A stretch of DNA of 64,000 nucleotides. Source: Reticulitermes speratus (Eukaryota > Arthropoda > Insecta > Blattodea > Rhinotermitidae). Where the stretch lies: contig JAJKFL010000004.1 in the NCBI GenBank assembly GCA_021186555.1, positions 27,122,406-27,186,405 on the forward strand, given 5' to 3'. The notes under the pieces were generated by a model. It was not told where the DNA came from, searched no databases, and saw only the letters and a program-made list of their open reading frames with translations. Made by a program: the position numbers and the translations under genes. Positions 22,846-34,556 of the stretch are shown in pieces (the stretch's first letter is position 1; the number at the start of each line of letters is the position of its first letter).

Positions 22846-23450
22846 GTATTCATTTTGAGTTAATATTAACCTTGTTGTGTTCACTGCTCATAATTTTATA
22901 AAGTAAGAAATAATAACGGAAAAATGAATTTGCCCAAAATAGCCAAACAAAATCGTGAAGCATTACGCATTTCCTATACGACGCATTTTGGGTCTCCTTA
23001 AGTTAATAGAGAGACCCTAGTTCCTTAGATGATGCGGTTTGTGAGTGGACTGAAATCTGCTCACACGAGTCACGTCGGCTCATATGTTACGGACATTGAA
23101 AACGAAGTTCAACTTGGAAAGTGCATGACCTTGTTTAAAAATCGATATCAGAGTAAATTAAGGCGGAAAAACAGGATGAAGCCAAATCCAACATGGGCGT
23201 CTGCGTCAGGTGTTTCCAATATGGGGGCGTCTGGTACTTTATTGACCTCATAGAGGCTTCGGAGAGGAAATTTTCGTAGTTTGAATTGCCTGTATGATTC
23301 TAGCAAGGCTTGCATCTCCACAAGGTAAGGTCGACAAATAAGGCCTGATTCAGAAACTGAAGCACGTAGTTCACGTTGGGTATGATTTAAAGTGGGCAGG
23401 GCGGAAATCTGAAAGTTTGTCAGGGAGAGGTGTTCTTAAATTGAACAATA
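22846..23450. other. No feature recognised
   Basis: A 74-codon frame (23029-23253) has no domain. Confidence 0.45.
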
Positions 23451-23464
23451 TACTGGACACATTC

Positions 23465-23720
23465 GGGGCGCGCGGTGGCGCAGTTGGTTGAGGCACTACG
23501 CTACAAACCGGAACGTCGCGGGTTCGATTCCCGATGGTGTCACTGGAATTTTTCCTTGACATAATCGTTTCGGTCGCACTATGGCTTTGGAGTCGATTCA
23601 GCCTCTAACAGACAAGCGGCCGGTGCGTAGAGCTGACAACCTTACCACCTTCATGTGCCGATTGTCTAGAAATCTGGGAGCCTCAACCTCCTGGAACCCT
23701 AAGGGTCTGTCCTGGCCTTT
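23465..23720 (+). mobile_element. SINE family D, complete copy
   Basis: The head GGGGCGCGCGGTGGCGCAGT has an A-box (GTGGCGCAGTTGG) and a strong B-box (GGGTTCGATTCCC), so it still resembles a Pol III promoter. The body includes TGACATAATCGTTTCGGTCG, AAGCGGCCGGTGCGTAGAGC, TGACAACCTTACC and CATGTGCCGATTGTCTAG. A 14-bp duplication TACTGGACACATTC sits at 23451-23464 and 23721-23734. The GC-rich middle is shared with family B. Confidence 0.92.
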
Positions 23721-23837
23721 TACTGGACACATTCCATCCTGTTGTTTAAATAAAGTACAGCGTTTTAAAAGCTGGCTACGCATCCTTAATCAGCTAAAAC
23801 TAGAAACCTGCTCTGTTGGGGATTTATTCAATGGGTA

Positions 23838-24000
23838 CCGGGGGGATATTTCTTCTAAGAGAGAGAGGGCAAAGATATCGGGGCCTGAGGCTGACCATTT
23901 ATCTCCATAAAGCGCCGATATTGAGAACGAAGTGAGCTCTATGGCCACCCCAACTATATACCTTTGTGGCATACAGGGGAAACTTCACCACTACCTTGTT
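23838..24000 (+). mobile_element. SINE family B, 3' half
   Basis: Begins at GGGTACCGG of the B body, and continues through AAGCGCCGATATTGAGAACG, GAGCTCTATGGCC and the 3' region GGCATACAGGGGAAACTTCA. The head is missing. Confidence 0.6.
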
Positions 24001-26331
24001 GGGTTCATTAGTTGGGGCTTATGTCTGTCGCCAGGAAGAGTGGGAGAGACATGAGCTCTAGCGGTATCATAGCCAGTTTTACAAACGTGCTGTTTAACTG
24101 AATAGAAATGAGAGGATTTCTCAGATATATGTGTCTCTTTAATGTGTGTGTTGTGTGTTATTGACAAGAAATAAACATGAAAATGGATTTTCTAAAATTG
24201 TGGTTAGGTCACGGGCATTAAAATTCCTTGATTTCAATCACGAACCGATCGCTGTGGTGTCACGCTCCATAAAAGTAAGGAGACATTATAGAATTTTATT
24301 AAACATTTAACATGTATATGTATTAAAATGATTTAATTAAATGACGTGGACTTTTTTTTGAAATCTGTAGGTACATTTCGTGTTACATAAATTTTGTACG
24401 ATGTCATTTCTAAGAAAACCGATAAGTATTCTGAGTTTCATATAAAACACCTAGGTGTTATACTGCAAAATTAGAACCCAAACAGACTTCGCATAACGTA
24501 ATTAGGAATAGAACTTCAATATTGAATATAATTTCGTGCGTTTCATTAATTTTAAAGATTATATATGCAACTGACGCTCTATTGCTACCTTCACACTACT
24601 AGTTTATTTAATTATTTTCGTGCAAAGAACTCAAGTAAATGTTGCTTTTTTTGTGACTAGTAAGTGAATAGATTTTCCGAAAGTGCACAGAGATACCGGT
24701 CTATGCTGACAAAGTGAATTTATTGGACGGGAGATAAATACGAGCTTAAAGAGACACGCAGGAACGCTGTTACACGGCACAAAGGACGGCGATCTAGAAA
24801 TCAACGAAACGAAAGCTGAGTGGTCTTCTTATCGCTCAAAAAATTGATTAGTATACACTTTGTGTAGTAAAGGAAAAGAAGACTGAGTTGACTTTGTATG
24901 CATATTGTATAGTAAAAGCGAAGGGGAAAACCACCCGGGAATTCTGGGATTAGGATAGATACTCAGAAAATAAACTGTTTAAGTATCTCATGTAGGGTCA
25001 TATAAGGACAATAATGAAATTTCGAATTCCATGTAAAACATTTGGTAATTTTTTGACCACTCGAGCTGATGTTGCCTTATCAACAAGGATTGTTCTGGAA
25101 TTAGTGTAGTTGAAGCACAAGAACTGTAAATGCAACAATACATTACTAGTGTTTGATTAAGAGTAAAGTGTAGTTAGGGAATGTGTCTGTATTAATGTGC
25201 CATATATTTTAAGAACGGGCCTGAATCAGGAACCCATATAGCATGTTCTGGTAGTACATGTGTATAATTTTTTCACGACATTAATTTTGCTTTTGCTAGA
25301 TTTTTAACATCTACTTTGAGTTGACTTGGACAAGTCTTAGTAACTGACCTACGTTACGTTAACCGTCTGTCATAAATTATTGACTATTTAAGTGGTAATG
25401 CAGATATCACACAAATCTCAAGCATGATAAAAATGTCTCTAGAAGTATGGCACAAATATTTTTAGCATAGTTGGATGTCTTTTTTTTGGGTATTTTCCAC
25501 ATAGAATTAAACGTATTAATATGACATTACATTAGGCACAAGCTGAGCAATGAACGCTGTATTTCGGGGATGCTAGAACGGTGCATTAACTTCATCAGGA
25601 AGTGAAAGATGATGTTGAGGTGGGAAATTTTCGATGGCTGGACCCTTTACTTTTAGAGTTGTCTGTTAATTGCAAGTCATGAAAAAAACCGAAATTACAA
25701 TTGTTTTATTAATTGGCAATTGCAAACTTTTTATTAATTCTCGATAGTAAAAGGCACAAAAATGAAAAAGGCACACCGTATTACTTCTAATTTAAGGCGT
25801 AAATTTTTTTCACATTTTTACGCGCTCAAAATTAAGGTGCGTCGTAAATTCGAGGTATTTTTCACTATTCGAAAGTCTCGAAAACCTAATTTTCCTCGAA
25901 GAGCAAGTGGCGTCGCTAAAAGAATGGTAAATTTCACCGACATCATCCAGGTTTTTTCCCTGAAAAATCCCTTTTTAAAAGTGGGGCGCTTCTCAAATTA
26001 GAGGCTGTCTTAAATTCGAAATAATAAGGTATTTTTAATGTTCAAGGTATTATGTACTGTCATTATAGCTATCCCTAGTAAAATGTGAAGAGATATTGAA
26101 GGGCTGTGGGCTTAAAGAAATGAAAGGTACATTTGCAATTTCACACTGTCAAATGTTACTCAGAATTTCCTTCGTTCTTCCTGTAATTGAAAAACGAGTA
26201 CCGCGAAAGGAGCTTTGGACAGAAAATGAATTTTTCCTTTATATTACAATCCAAATTAACTTACGAGGGAAATTTTATTGCGTTGCATATCACAGCGTAT
26301 TTCTAATATTTAGTAGACTATAAAAATTAGG
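24001..26331. other. AT-rich DNA, no feature recognised
   Basis: The largest frame is 79 codons (25762-26001, plus, very basic). I recognise no repeat or gene in these 2.3 kb. Confidence 0.45.
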
Positions 26332-26383
26332 CTCAACAAAATACACTGTATTGAAGAAGAAATTCCCAGTTGTCTATATTTAA

Positions 26384-26427
26384 TCTTCCACATATTTCGA
26401 CCCCTCAGTGCTGTTGCCAAGGAGCTT
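26384..26427 (-). ncRNA. Decayed hammerhead-like motif, foldback 3 left arm
   Basis: Minus strand: GCTCC, TTGGCAA in place of CTGANGA, a helix II region ending GAGGGGTC, GAAAT, AT, GTG, GAAG. Both boxes are altered. It is recognisable only by comparison with the right arm. Confidence 0.25.
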
Positions 26428-27040
26428 CAAGTATTAGAGCGAGAAGTGTATAAGGATTAATGTCTTATAACATCATTAAACTACTTATGCATATATAAAT
26501 TTAAAATATTGACGTGACCAGTAATTGATAAAAATATCTGTTAACCATATCTTTCATAATTAACACTACAGCGTTACACTTAGGCCGTCCACAAATTTGT
26601 CATTGCATACACTCACGGCCAGACTGCACGTAATCCATATAGAAGCACTAGATTTCCCCACATATAATGCAAACATGTATACACGTGTGTGTACCCTTTA
26701 TGATGCTTGTTTTAACTATAATCATTAAAGTTTTTAAGACAACGTTTGTAATTCAGGATTGAATATGCACATATCGTTTATATAAATCTATTATATCGAA
26801 GCTTATATTGTATTACGTGTGAAAATGAATAGTCGCTGGATCGTTTTATAAACCTAAGCCATTCTACCATAGGATTATTAAACTTAGTAGGTGATTAAAT
26901 TTATTTCAGAAATATACAGGTAACAGACATTTTGATGCATTATTGGCCATATTAACATTTCACACTGGTCTACTCATATGCAGTTTATTGGTGTACACAG
27001 TATTAATCCTTAGACACTTCTCAGCAAAGTACTTGAAGAA

Positions 27041-27079
27041 CCTTGATAATGGCCATGAGGGGCCGAAATATGTAGGAGA
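27041..27079 (+). ncRNA. Decayed hammerhead-like motif, foldback 3 right arm
   Basis: CTTGATAA, TGGCCATGAGGGGCC (helix II GGCC/GGCC), GAAAT, AT, GTA, GGAG. The left arm keeps CTCC where the outer stem partner would be, so an ancestral CTCC/GGAG stem is plausible. Core changes predict inactivity. Confidence 0.28.
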
Positions 27080-27334
27080 TTAAATACGGACAAATAGGGG
27101 TTTGTGTCTAAATACAAGGTATTTTGTTGGTACGTATTAATTTATATATTACGAGCGAAAAATAACAACTAAAACACGATTTCAGTTTAACTCAAACGTG
27201 GAGTTAGGAACGCTGAAAAGATGGTGACTGTAAAGAATCTGTGAAACTTACGCCACCAGATTTCATATTTTCATAACGGCCACTTTTATTTTGATTGTGA
27301 TATGCTTGGTTATAACACCGTATTTTATGGTAGC

Positions 27335-27595
27335 TGCTGATTCCGGTGGCCTAAGGTCTATGGCGTAGGTCTACTTCTGCTTGATTACTGGGATCGTGGG
27401 TTGGAATTCCGCTGAGTGCGTGGATGTTTGTATCTTGTGTTTGTTGTGTGCTGTGTAGGTAACGGCCTTTGCGACGAGCTGATCACTCCAGAGTCCTACC
27501 GGTTGTATGTGTATGTGTGTGTCTAATTGTGTGTGATCGAGAAACGTCAACAGTGAGACGGCTTAGGTCCGAGTTGGGCTGTTGCGGCACTGAAA
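27335..27595 (+). mobile_element. SINE family C, diverged copy
   Basis: Head remnant GATTCCGGTGGCCTAAGG, then TTACTGGGATCGTGGGTTGG (B-box altered), body GGTAACGGCCTTTGCGACGA, CTGATCACTCCAGAGTCCTA, a GTGTAT microsatellite expansion, and GAGACGGCTTAGGTCC...TTGGGCTGTTGCGGC. Substituted throughout and likely old. Confidence 0.7.
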
Positions 27596-27978
27596 ACAAG
27601 TACCTTGTAACTGAATGCCAGCATTTAGGAGGGACGTACTGTCTCATAAACATAGATCTGCAGGAGGATAGGGTGGCACCTTGCAGCAGGCCACGATGTG
27701 AAGTATTACATTTATCGAATTTAAACTTAATTGGTTTTATTCTCTTTTACGTAGTGGTAGCACTGACACCAACAGAGTCTCGAAAGATCATTTGCGTAAA
27801 TTCGGAGTAGAAGCCCCAGCCTTCCTAAAAGTGTGAATATTTCCATCGCTGTCTGAAGAATAATACGGAATATTGGCTGTGGTGACAAAAATGCCTGAGA
27901 AACGGATTTTCACATTAATTGAAAAATTATTCGTTTTCTTTTCCCATCTTTCATCCCAAATGATGGTATTCTGAGTTT

Positions 27979-28071
27979 TTACACCGTGACGTATGAGTTT
28001 GTACCGACGTTTCGGAGGAACGTATTGATTCCGATTTTTCGGAAGAAACACATTGTAATCCACGGTGTAAA
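27979..28071. repeat. Small foldback with a GAAACGTC box
   Basis: TTTACACCGTG near 27979 is matched by CACGGTGTAAA near 28060. On the minus strand the inside reads TCCGAAACGTCGGTAC, the second-box form of foldback G. No first box is recognisable. A 116-codon frame across this place (27788-28138, minus) is probably accidental. Confidence 0.4.
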
Positions 28072-28625
28072 GACCCATAAGACCATCAGTTGAAAAACAC
28101 CTACCGAAAACACCCTTAAAACGTATTCCATTTGGCATGTTTTCAGTCAGAATTTATTATAAATCCAGGAACATTTTCATGCAGCCCTTTGAAGAGGATA
28201 TTGACACATCGCATGTACTGGGAGAATATTACTTTTATCCTATAGACCTATCAGTGAAAGTGCCGCATTTCGACTGATTTTTCTCAAAATAAACTAACGA
28301 TGTAATGAAAATGCCGACTTCTTACTATTATTGTCCTTTGAATCTCCATTCGCGGTGTCCAGTGGTGTATTCTTTCCCTCTTTGGCGCCACATAGTGACA
28401 ACTTTATCCGTTATACGGTTGCGAAAAAGTAAAAAGCTTTGGACGTTGATCGATTATGCACTATAAAACCTGTTATTGTCGCCTACCAGCCAGTAAAGGA
28501 TGGAAGACGATAGAATATGCGATGAAATTATTTCATGTGTAAGGCAAGAGATATCAACATTTCATACACTTGCATTGCTGTATTTTAAGTATAATAGTAT
28601 CCAACCAATAAGTATCCGTTGAAAG

Positions 28626-28627
28626 CA

Positions 28628-28661
<34 letters not shown>

Positions 28662-28664
28662 GTA
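28626..28664. repeat. CA then TA microsatellite
   Basis: About nine CA units directly followed by about nine TA units. Confidence 0.9.
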
Positions 28665-28669
28665 TTATA

Positions 28670-28804
28670 GGGAACCAACAGCTGCATATTTCGGCTTTAG
28701 ACTGTACAAGATTACTTGCATTGTTGTACATTACACCTTCTTGTAAATCTTGTGCAGCCGGTTTATGCCTTAGTTAAGGGCCGAAACATGTAACTGTTGG
28801 TTCT
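28670..28804. mobile_element. Small foldback element 4
   Basis: Arms GGAACCAACAGCTGCATATT and ACATGTAACTGTTGGTTC bracket a 90-bp centre with a second inverted pair (GTACAAGATTAC, GTAAATCTTGTGC). The right arm has GGGCCGAAACATGTAACTG and the left its altered mirror, the same second-box form as in the ribozyme-like motifs; a first box is not evident. It abuts the CA/TA microsatellite. Confidence 0.55.
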
Positions 28805-29903
28805 GTATACTAAGTATATGTTGTGTTCGACAGATACGGGTTTTTATATAATTAGCACGATGGGATATGTAACGTTAAACGTTAAATTATAATATATAAG
28901 GATGTTTAAAACATTTTAATTTTATAAATTAAATACTCACTTCCGTTTATTAGTGTAAGACTGCATGTGAAAATACTTTGTGGGAGTTTATTTTGTACGT
29001 ATGTTAAAAATAACCCAATTTTTAATTTTTGAAACCGTGGACACTGAATTTTTAAAACTCAAAACGTTAACGCTCTTTGGATTTACGTACAAAATAATTC
29101 CAGATGATCTTAGTCTTTAAAGAAACATTGAAACTTTGTTCCTTTTATTATTCTAATCTTAAAAAAAGACTCGAAATTAAATTACCTCCTGCGAAACCGA
29201 GGAAGAAACATAAAGCTTTGGAATCCGGTATTTTGCATGGCCACTGAATCGTTTTCCTCCCCCTCAGTTATCCTTCAGCCCCGCCCTTCGAAGAACAATG
29301 GAGACGGCCAAATATGCGCCTGAACTGAGCGGGTTTGCTGCTTTTTATTCCGTGGTTTGGGAGTTTAGGTGGAGTTGCGCTGCTGCTGATCGCATTAAGA
29401 TTGAAGAGGAAAAAGCAGGGCTTCTCCAAACGATAAAGTGATTATATTCCGCACGATGTTATTTAATTAATTCTTTCTAGAAAAAGAGTGAAAAAAAACA
29501 ACACTCCTAGTTTCAGACGTAACGCTCGAATTACGGAACATTTCGGACTGAATATTGCTTTAGAAGAAGCGAAACATGACAGAGGAAAAGTAAGCAATCG
29601 GTTGCCTCCATGTCAAAACGTTTACTTCGAAATCAGGATGGACTATTTCAAAGGACTTAGTCTCTTTAAGCAAATAATTTGGAATAATGCCTTAAGTATG
29701 GTACTTCGGTTAAACTATCTTCCGCTAGAAGCGAAACCGCTGCAAATTTGATATGCAATGATAGAGATATATTTAGTAAACAAATTACTACTTTGAAACA
29801 TATTTCACGTTAGTAACATATTTTGGGTTGTGGCTTTACTTATTCAGGCAATCTGTGATTAAATTGACGTCATACAACCATTTTTTTAATTGTAATATTA
29901 GAC
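28805..29903. other. No gene recognised
   Basis: An 87-codon plus-strand frame (29488-29751) has no domain. A short GC-richer patch lies near 29260-29300, not enough to call a promoter. Confidence 0.4.
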
Positions 29904-30000
29904 TGGAAATTGAAAGAGGAAGCACTAGATCGCACCTGTGGAGAACTCGCTTTGGAAGAGGCTACGGACCTGTCGTAAGACAGACTATAGAATGAATGAA
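29904..30000 (+). mobile_element. LINE K 3' tip
   Basis: TGGAAATTGAAAGAGGAAGC to AGACTATAGAATGAATGAAT, encoding WKLKEEALDRT and then, after a one-base loss, the WRTRFGRGYGPVVRQT end. This is the last piece of the element seen at 38173-38803, with its ATGA-repeat end. It directly precedes foldback 2, second copy. Confidence 0.8.
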
Positions 30001-30095
30001 TATTAGACATCCCCGTTGGTATGTAGTGCAAAAGTATATTTTACTCTTATCAATAGTACAGTCACAACCAACACATACACTTGCGACACGTGACC

Positions 30096-30134
30096 AGGCT
30101 ACCGGTTTCAGATCAATGATTCATCATTAGGCCT
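30096..30134 (-). ncRNA. Hammerhead-like motif, foldback 2 second copy, left arm
   Basis: Minus strand: AGGC (30131-30134) pairs fully with GCCT (30096-30099). Between are CTAATGA (G5 to A), ATGAATCATTGATCT as helix II region, GAAAC, CG and GTA. Confidence 0.4.
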
Positions 30135-30519
30135 ATGACAGAAACTATGAAAAACAAAGGCCATGCATTTGATAAGAGGAAAAACTCCCACCTGTTTTAC
30201 AATTACGTATATAAAATGTATATAAATATATAAGAGTGCTGTCTAACAGAAGTATATATTAAAATGTAAATATACAAGTTGTAAAATAGTAAAAACATGT
30301 AAGTATAAAATTGTGAATATAAGAAATATATGAAAAGTATAAAAAATGGCGTCACACCGTAAGATGTGTATGTACGTACGGCGGTACTAATGCAAAAAAC
30401 CAGTGTCAGTCCTGTGCATTACAAGCGGATCTTCGTGGACCGGCTAAATTGGTCCTTAAGGTAGATAGATCACTTGTATACGATTTTCTTACATTTCGAT
30501 TTTCATGGTTTTTTGACAT

Positions 30520-30558
30520 AGGCCTGATGATGGCTGTTTGAGTTCAAACCGGTGGCCT
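30520..30558 (+). ncRNA. Hammerhead-like motif, foldback 2 second copy, right arm
   Basis: AGGC (30520-30523) and GCCT (30555-30558) pair; first box CTGATGA is intact. The second box is CAAAC instead of GAAAC, and the base before the predicted cleavage site is G, which hammerheads do not tolerate. Predicted inactive. Confidence 0.38.
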
Positions 30559-30643
30559 GATTACGTGTTGCGAGTGTATGTGTTGGTTGTGACTGTACTA
30601 TTTATAAAGAGTAAAATATGCTTTTGAACCAAGTTTTTGTTGT

Positions 30644-30664
30644 CTTGTGCTGTGTGTGTGTGTG
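30644..30664. repeat. TG microsatellite
   Basis: A short GTGTGTGTGTGT tract. Confidence 0.7.
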
Positions 30665-30949
30665 TTTTATTTTTGTAATTTGTGTTGTAACTATTTTGTG
30701 CTGGTTTTGTTATTGGCCTTTGCCTTCTTAAGCTAGCACTTTAGTGAATGAGAAGTTAGTTATTCCATGTAAGCTATCTAATTACTCATCCATTCTTTTG
30801 TACTTTCAAGTAATACTGTCATGTTTTGTGTTTTCGTAATCAGATTTGTGTGGCTTATCCAAACTTCTCTTCAAAATATAGGATATTTTACATTGTTTCA
30901 GTTTAAACAGGTGACTAAGGCCAGATTATCACGACGGTAAGTACACAAT

Positions 30950-31060
30950 TACTTTCGTGTTACATATGACGCCGTGTAATCTGGTGGATATATACCAACG
31001 TTTCAGAGAAACTTTCTGTCTCCGTATTCGAGATAAGACAATGAATTTCAATATACTTAA
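30950..31060 (-). repeat. Possible single arm of a GAAACGTTGG-type element
   Basis: Minus strand CTCTGAAACGTTGGTATATA, then CCACCAGATTACACGGCGTC, resembles the second box and outer arm of foldback G (GAAACGTCGGTAAA, ACACGACGCC). No first box and no partner arm found. Confidence 0.3.
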
Positions 31061-33090
31061 AAGTTTATTATCACCATTTTCAGCTTGCGAGTCATGAAAG
31101 CAGTGCTAAAAATTCACATATTAACAGAGGACAAGCATGTAAGTTGTAAATATTGTATGTACAACATGTATTGTCATATATTCCTTCTATGAACTTAATA
31201 CCACTACCGCTGGTGTACACAGATGCCTGGAAAGCCACAAAATCAATCAAAGAAAATAACAATGGATGCTTTAAGCTAACTTCCCTCTTACTTTCGGATA
31301 CTTTCTAAACGACTTCGCTGATATTTATACATCGAACACAATTCTGAAAACTTGTATTTCTTGTGGATAAATCTGCTCTTGAAGATGAAAAGTAACTTTT
31401 TTTTTAAGGTAAGCTTGTCTTTCCGGATTGCCAACATTGCTTTTCTTTTCGGTGAAGCGAGGATCTCTAAGTGTCGGAAAGAGATGTCTGTTTTTCCCAG
31501 AAGCAGCTAAAAAACGAAAAAAAGTGCAGTTTCAATAAAACACTTTCCACATACATTATATAAGACAAATCATTAAAACTTTTCTGACTCATCAAACTTA
31601 TATCAAGAGAATAGAAAGGAGCAGGGGGACAATCCAGTTACTGAATTTCTTAGAAATCAATAAATTATAACTTCGTTGAAAGCTGAAAAAAACTGCTATA
31701 ATTTTTAGCTATTTGCGCGTATTTTCAGTATTCTGTAAAAGGTCCTACCTTTAGATCCGTGCGTCTATATAAATACGGGGCCTTTAAATGTCAGTCGTCT
31801 TGTGCTTGACGCTCAAGAGACTCACATTTATAAAATGTAGGAACTGTATGCTCCAATTCGGTTAGATGAAATGTTTGGTTTTGCTTCACGCTCGCCCTTT
31901 ACCAGGCAGGATCAGGCTTAAATATTTGAAGAGGTTTTGCTTTTAGCTTCATTTGCAAGCGATGCCTGGAAGTTGTTTTATCTGCCGTTGCCATACAGTA
32001 CGTTGTTGGCATAAATGATCCTACAGTGATTCATTAATGGCTTTATATTTCAATGGACCCATTACATTGGCCCTTTCACTCAGTGATAAGCAAGCGCTGT
32101 CAACTTTTGTTTTCGTAGCCAATGAAAAGAGCATTTCTGTAAAAGCGGGTCTAACTTAAAAATACGTACTTTAAGCTGTGTTGCAGCCATTAAAATCTGT
32201 GTTTATATTTATTAGGCAGGCATTGCATCAATCGTTCTAAGTAAAGATATCAGCAGTTTACTTTCGTATGCAAAATATGACTATATCTGTGCCTTATTCC
32301 AACTAAAACATCAAACAAATCTTTTTTCTTATCTAATTAAAAAAATCTTCAATAATTTCTTGAAGAAGAACTTCTCTTTGTTATCTGAACTTCATTTTAG
32401 GTTCAAAAACGCGTATAAGTAGTCTGTGGTTGAAAATTCTTTCGGCGCGTAGTTCTGTTATTCTCTAAGCGTTGTATGTACCGATGGAAGCCAATGTATT
32501 GTTTTATTCTAGCGAAGTGTATTGAAACCATACTTTGTTCTGTGGTGTCACATTAGGAGGTGCGTTGGTTAGTAACACAAACAGTAAAGTAAAACTGATG
32601 TCATTAACAACGTTTCTTGGTGTTGAGTATTTGCGTATAAGGTGGCTGATTTTTCTTTCTCGACCAATCTTGTAATGACTGCTGAATAAATCCTTACATG
32701 TTTAGATAACAACAATCATTTAGTGTTACTAATAAGAACTGTTACTGCGACGATAGGCCACATATGTCTCGTGAAACGAGAAATAAAGATGTCGGAAGAA
32801 TGGATTGTCTTCGCCAGCCACAAAAATACGACAAAAATTCAAATTACAAGAATATGAAAATTGTAATATTTATTTAGGCAAAGTACATGCTGAATTTCTA
32901 TGTGCTCTGCAAAAGCTTTTCAATTATACAAATGGAAGTAATTCACATTTACTCTTCCATTTAAAATAATTAAAGTTATTCTAACGATTGCGCTATTTAA
33001 ACGCAACGTGAGGACGAGACCGTCACACAGGCTATGTGCGTAATAGCCACTTATCTCGTTTTTAAGGCAACTGAGAAAAAGTCGGCCTAA

Positions 33091-33121
<31 letters not shown>

Positions 33122-33639
33122 TTTAGACAAAGTGTGTGTGATGACTTCCTTCTTAGAGTTTTCGCAGAAAAAAAACTTATTATAATTTTATTACTAAATG
33201 TGCCAAAGCCATTTCTTCTGAGAAATGCGATTTATTTATCAGAATTTAGGGAAACGATGTCTCTCTCTATTTTAACCCAATGCCAATAAGTAACGAAACT
33301 CCGACTTCTGTTACGCAGTGTTCAGTCAGTAGGCCTACTGTTACTCTTCGTTTCTATTCAAACCCTGCAATAAAAGCCTGTAATAACGTTGCCTTTGATA
33401 AGACATCTTGATATCTACCTTTTAGCTACAAATATCATTCTGTTCTTTTAGTATATTTATTTAACATTCTTGTTGTTCCTCCCTCACGTAGTAATAATGT
33501 TTCATTATCATAAAAATAAGCAAAATTATTATTTTGTATATCCTGATATCCAGACTTTTGTCAAGTAGGCCAACATGCGAAGACACCAGCTATTTCGAAA
33601 GAATAATACAGACTGTATGTTCATTATGCTATTCTTTTA
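31061..33639. other. AT-rich DNA, no gene recognised
   Basis: Almost no open frame above 60 codons. Apart from the TAA microsatellite I see nothing here. Confidence 0.45.
33094..33122. repeat. TAA microsatellite
   Basis: Nine consecutive AAT/TAA units. Confidence 0.9.
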
Positions 33640-33790
33640 TCAGCCCGGAGATGTTAGTACAATCAGTCTTCGCTTACGAATACTCGCATTATGAAACTTC
33701 GCTCATACGAAGCACATATTCTTCACTTGCCTTCTAATCCGAAAGTAATCTCGCTCATCCGAAATATCTCGAACAAAAGAAGTGCACTCC
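33640..33790. mobile_element. Possible pogo/Tigger-like DNA transposon relic
   Basis: Recurrent TCTAATCCGAAA, CTCGCTCATCCGAAATATC and TTCGCTCATACGAA resemble the ends of Tigger/pogo elements, which carry CTCGNTAATCCGAA repeats. No transposase frame and no paired end recognised. Confidence 0.3.
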
Positions 33791-34017
33791 ATTAATTTAA
33801 TCAAAGGGAAAGGAGACGAATGCAAGAAGAAATTTTCTATTCCATTGTTCTTTACAAGACATATTTCTGTTAAGTTTTTTAGTGTATTTTTATAGCACAT
33901 GTAGATCTAATAATCTGTTTTGGGCGCTTGTCTATCTATTTCAGGTAAGATATTTGCTGATGTGTAATTTGTTTGGTCATTTTTCGGTTGCATGAAAAAC
34001 TCACTCAATTTTAACGG

Positions 34018-34235
34018 GCAGAGTCCTCCTTGAGAAACTAAATGGGTCCCCCCGGCTAGCCAAGAAGTATCCCAATTCATAAAACCCGTACGTTTAAAAT
34101 AACCAGATAGTTTTCCCTATCCTGAGCCGATGAATCCACTGCGCTTCCTCCCTTCTACACCTGATTGTTCTAATTGGTATCATTCCTTCAGGTTTTCGAA
34201 CTAGGAACTCTGTGTCTACTCCTCCAGCCACAGTT
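34018..34235 (-). mobile_element. LINE F 3' fragment
   Basis: Minus-strand 3' end: GGCAGAGTCCTCCTTGAGAA, ACTAAATGGGTCC, CCTATCCTGAGCC and TGAATCCACTGCGC appear in the LINE F order. Degenerate. Confidence 0.65.
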
Positions 34236-34556
34236 GCACTAACAACTGTTAGATTGTTGGGCAAGAAATGGGCCCATATAGACCTATATTGATCAGCGTA
34301 TGTAAAACAGACTCTCCTGCAAATTTCGATGTGAATCTTATTTCTATACTTCGTTTTGAAACACTTTTGAAATACTCTATTCTATTGATGCTGTGGTCTT
34401 GTTACTGGAATAAGTTTGTGCTCTTTAAATATTGTTGCATTTTTTTTTCGTGTGTACGTGGTTACGTATCAGCAAGCCACGAATACTCGCGCCTTATTAA
34501 GTCTGCCATTCATTTTACTGTAATTATTGATATTCGTTAGTGTATTAGGATGTCCG

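Larger units (their letters stand above)
26332..27136. mobile_element. Foldback element 3 with decayed ribozyme-like arms
   Basis: Outer arms: CTCAACAAAATACACTGTAT...TTTAATCTTCCACATATTTC on the left, against GAAATATGTAGGAGATTAAA...AAATACAAGGTATTTTGTTG on the right. Inner parts continue to match loosely (AAGGATTAATGTC with ACAGTATTAATCCTT). Arms reach about 350 bp each; the centre is unrelated. No coding frame. Divergence between arms shows it is old. Confidence 0.75.
30003..30620. mobile_element. Foldback element 2, second copy
   Basis: The left arm starts TAGACATCCCCGTTGGTATG and continues AAAGTATATTTTACTC, AATAGTACAGTCACAACCAA, as in the first copy at 19744-20482. The right arm keeps the motif, GTATGTGTTGGTTGTGAC and TGTACTATTTATAAAGAGTA. 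The AT-rich inner right arm of copy 1 is replaced here by unrelated sequence (about 30415-30510), so this copy no longer folds fully. No coding frame. Confidence 0.85.

Noticed and set aside
23465..23536. Free tRNA gene
   Set aside because: The A- and B-box are good, but the element continues into a SINE D body and has a 14-bp target duplication.
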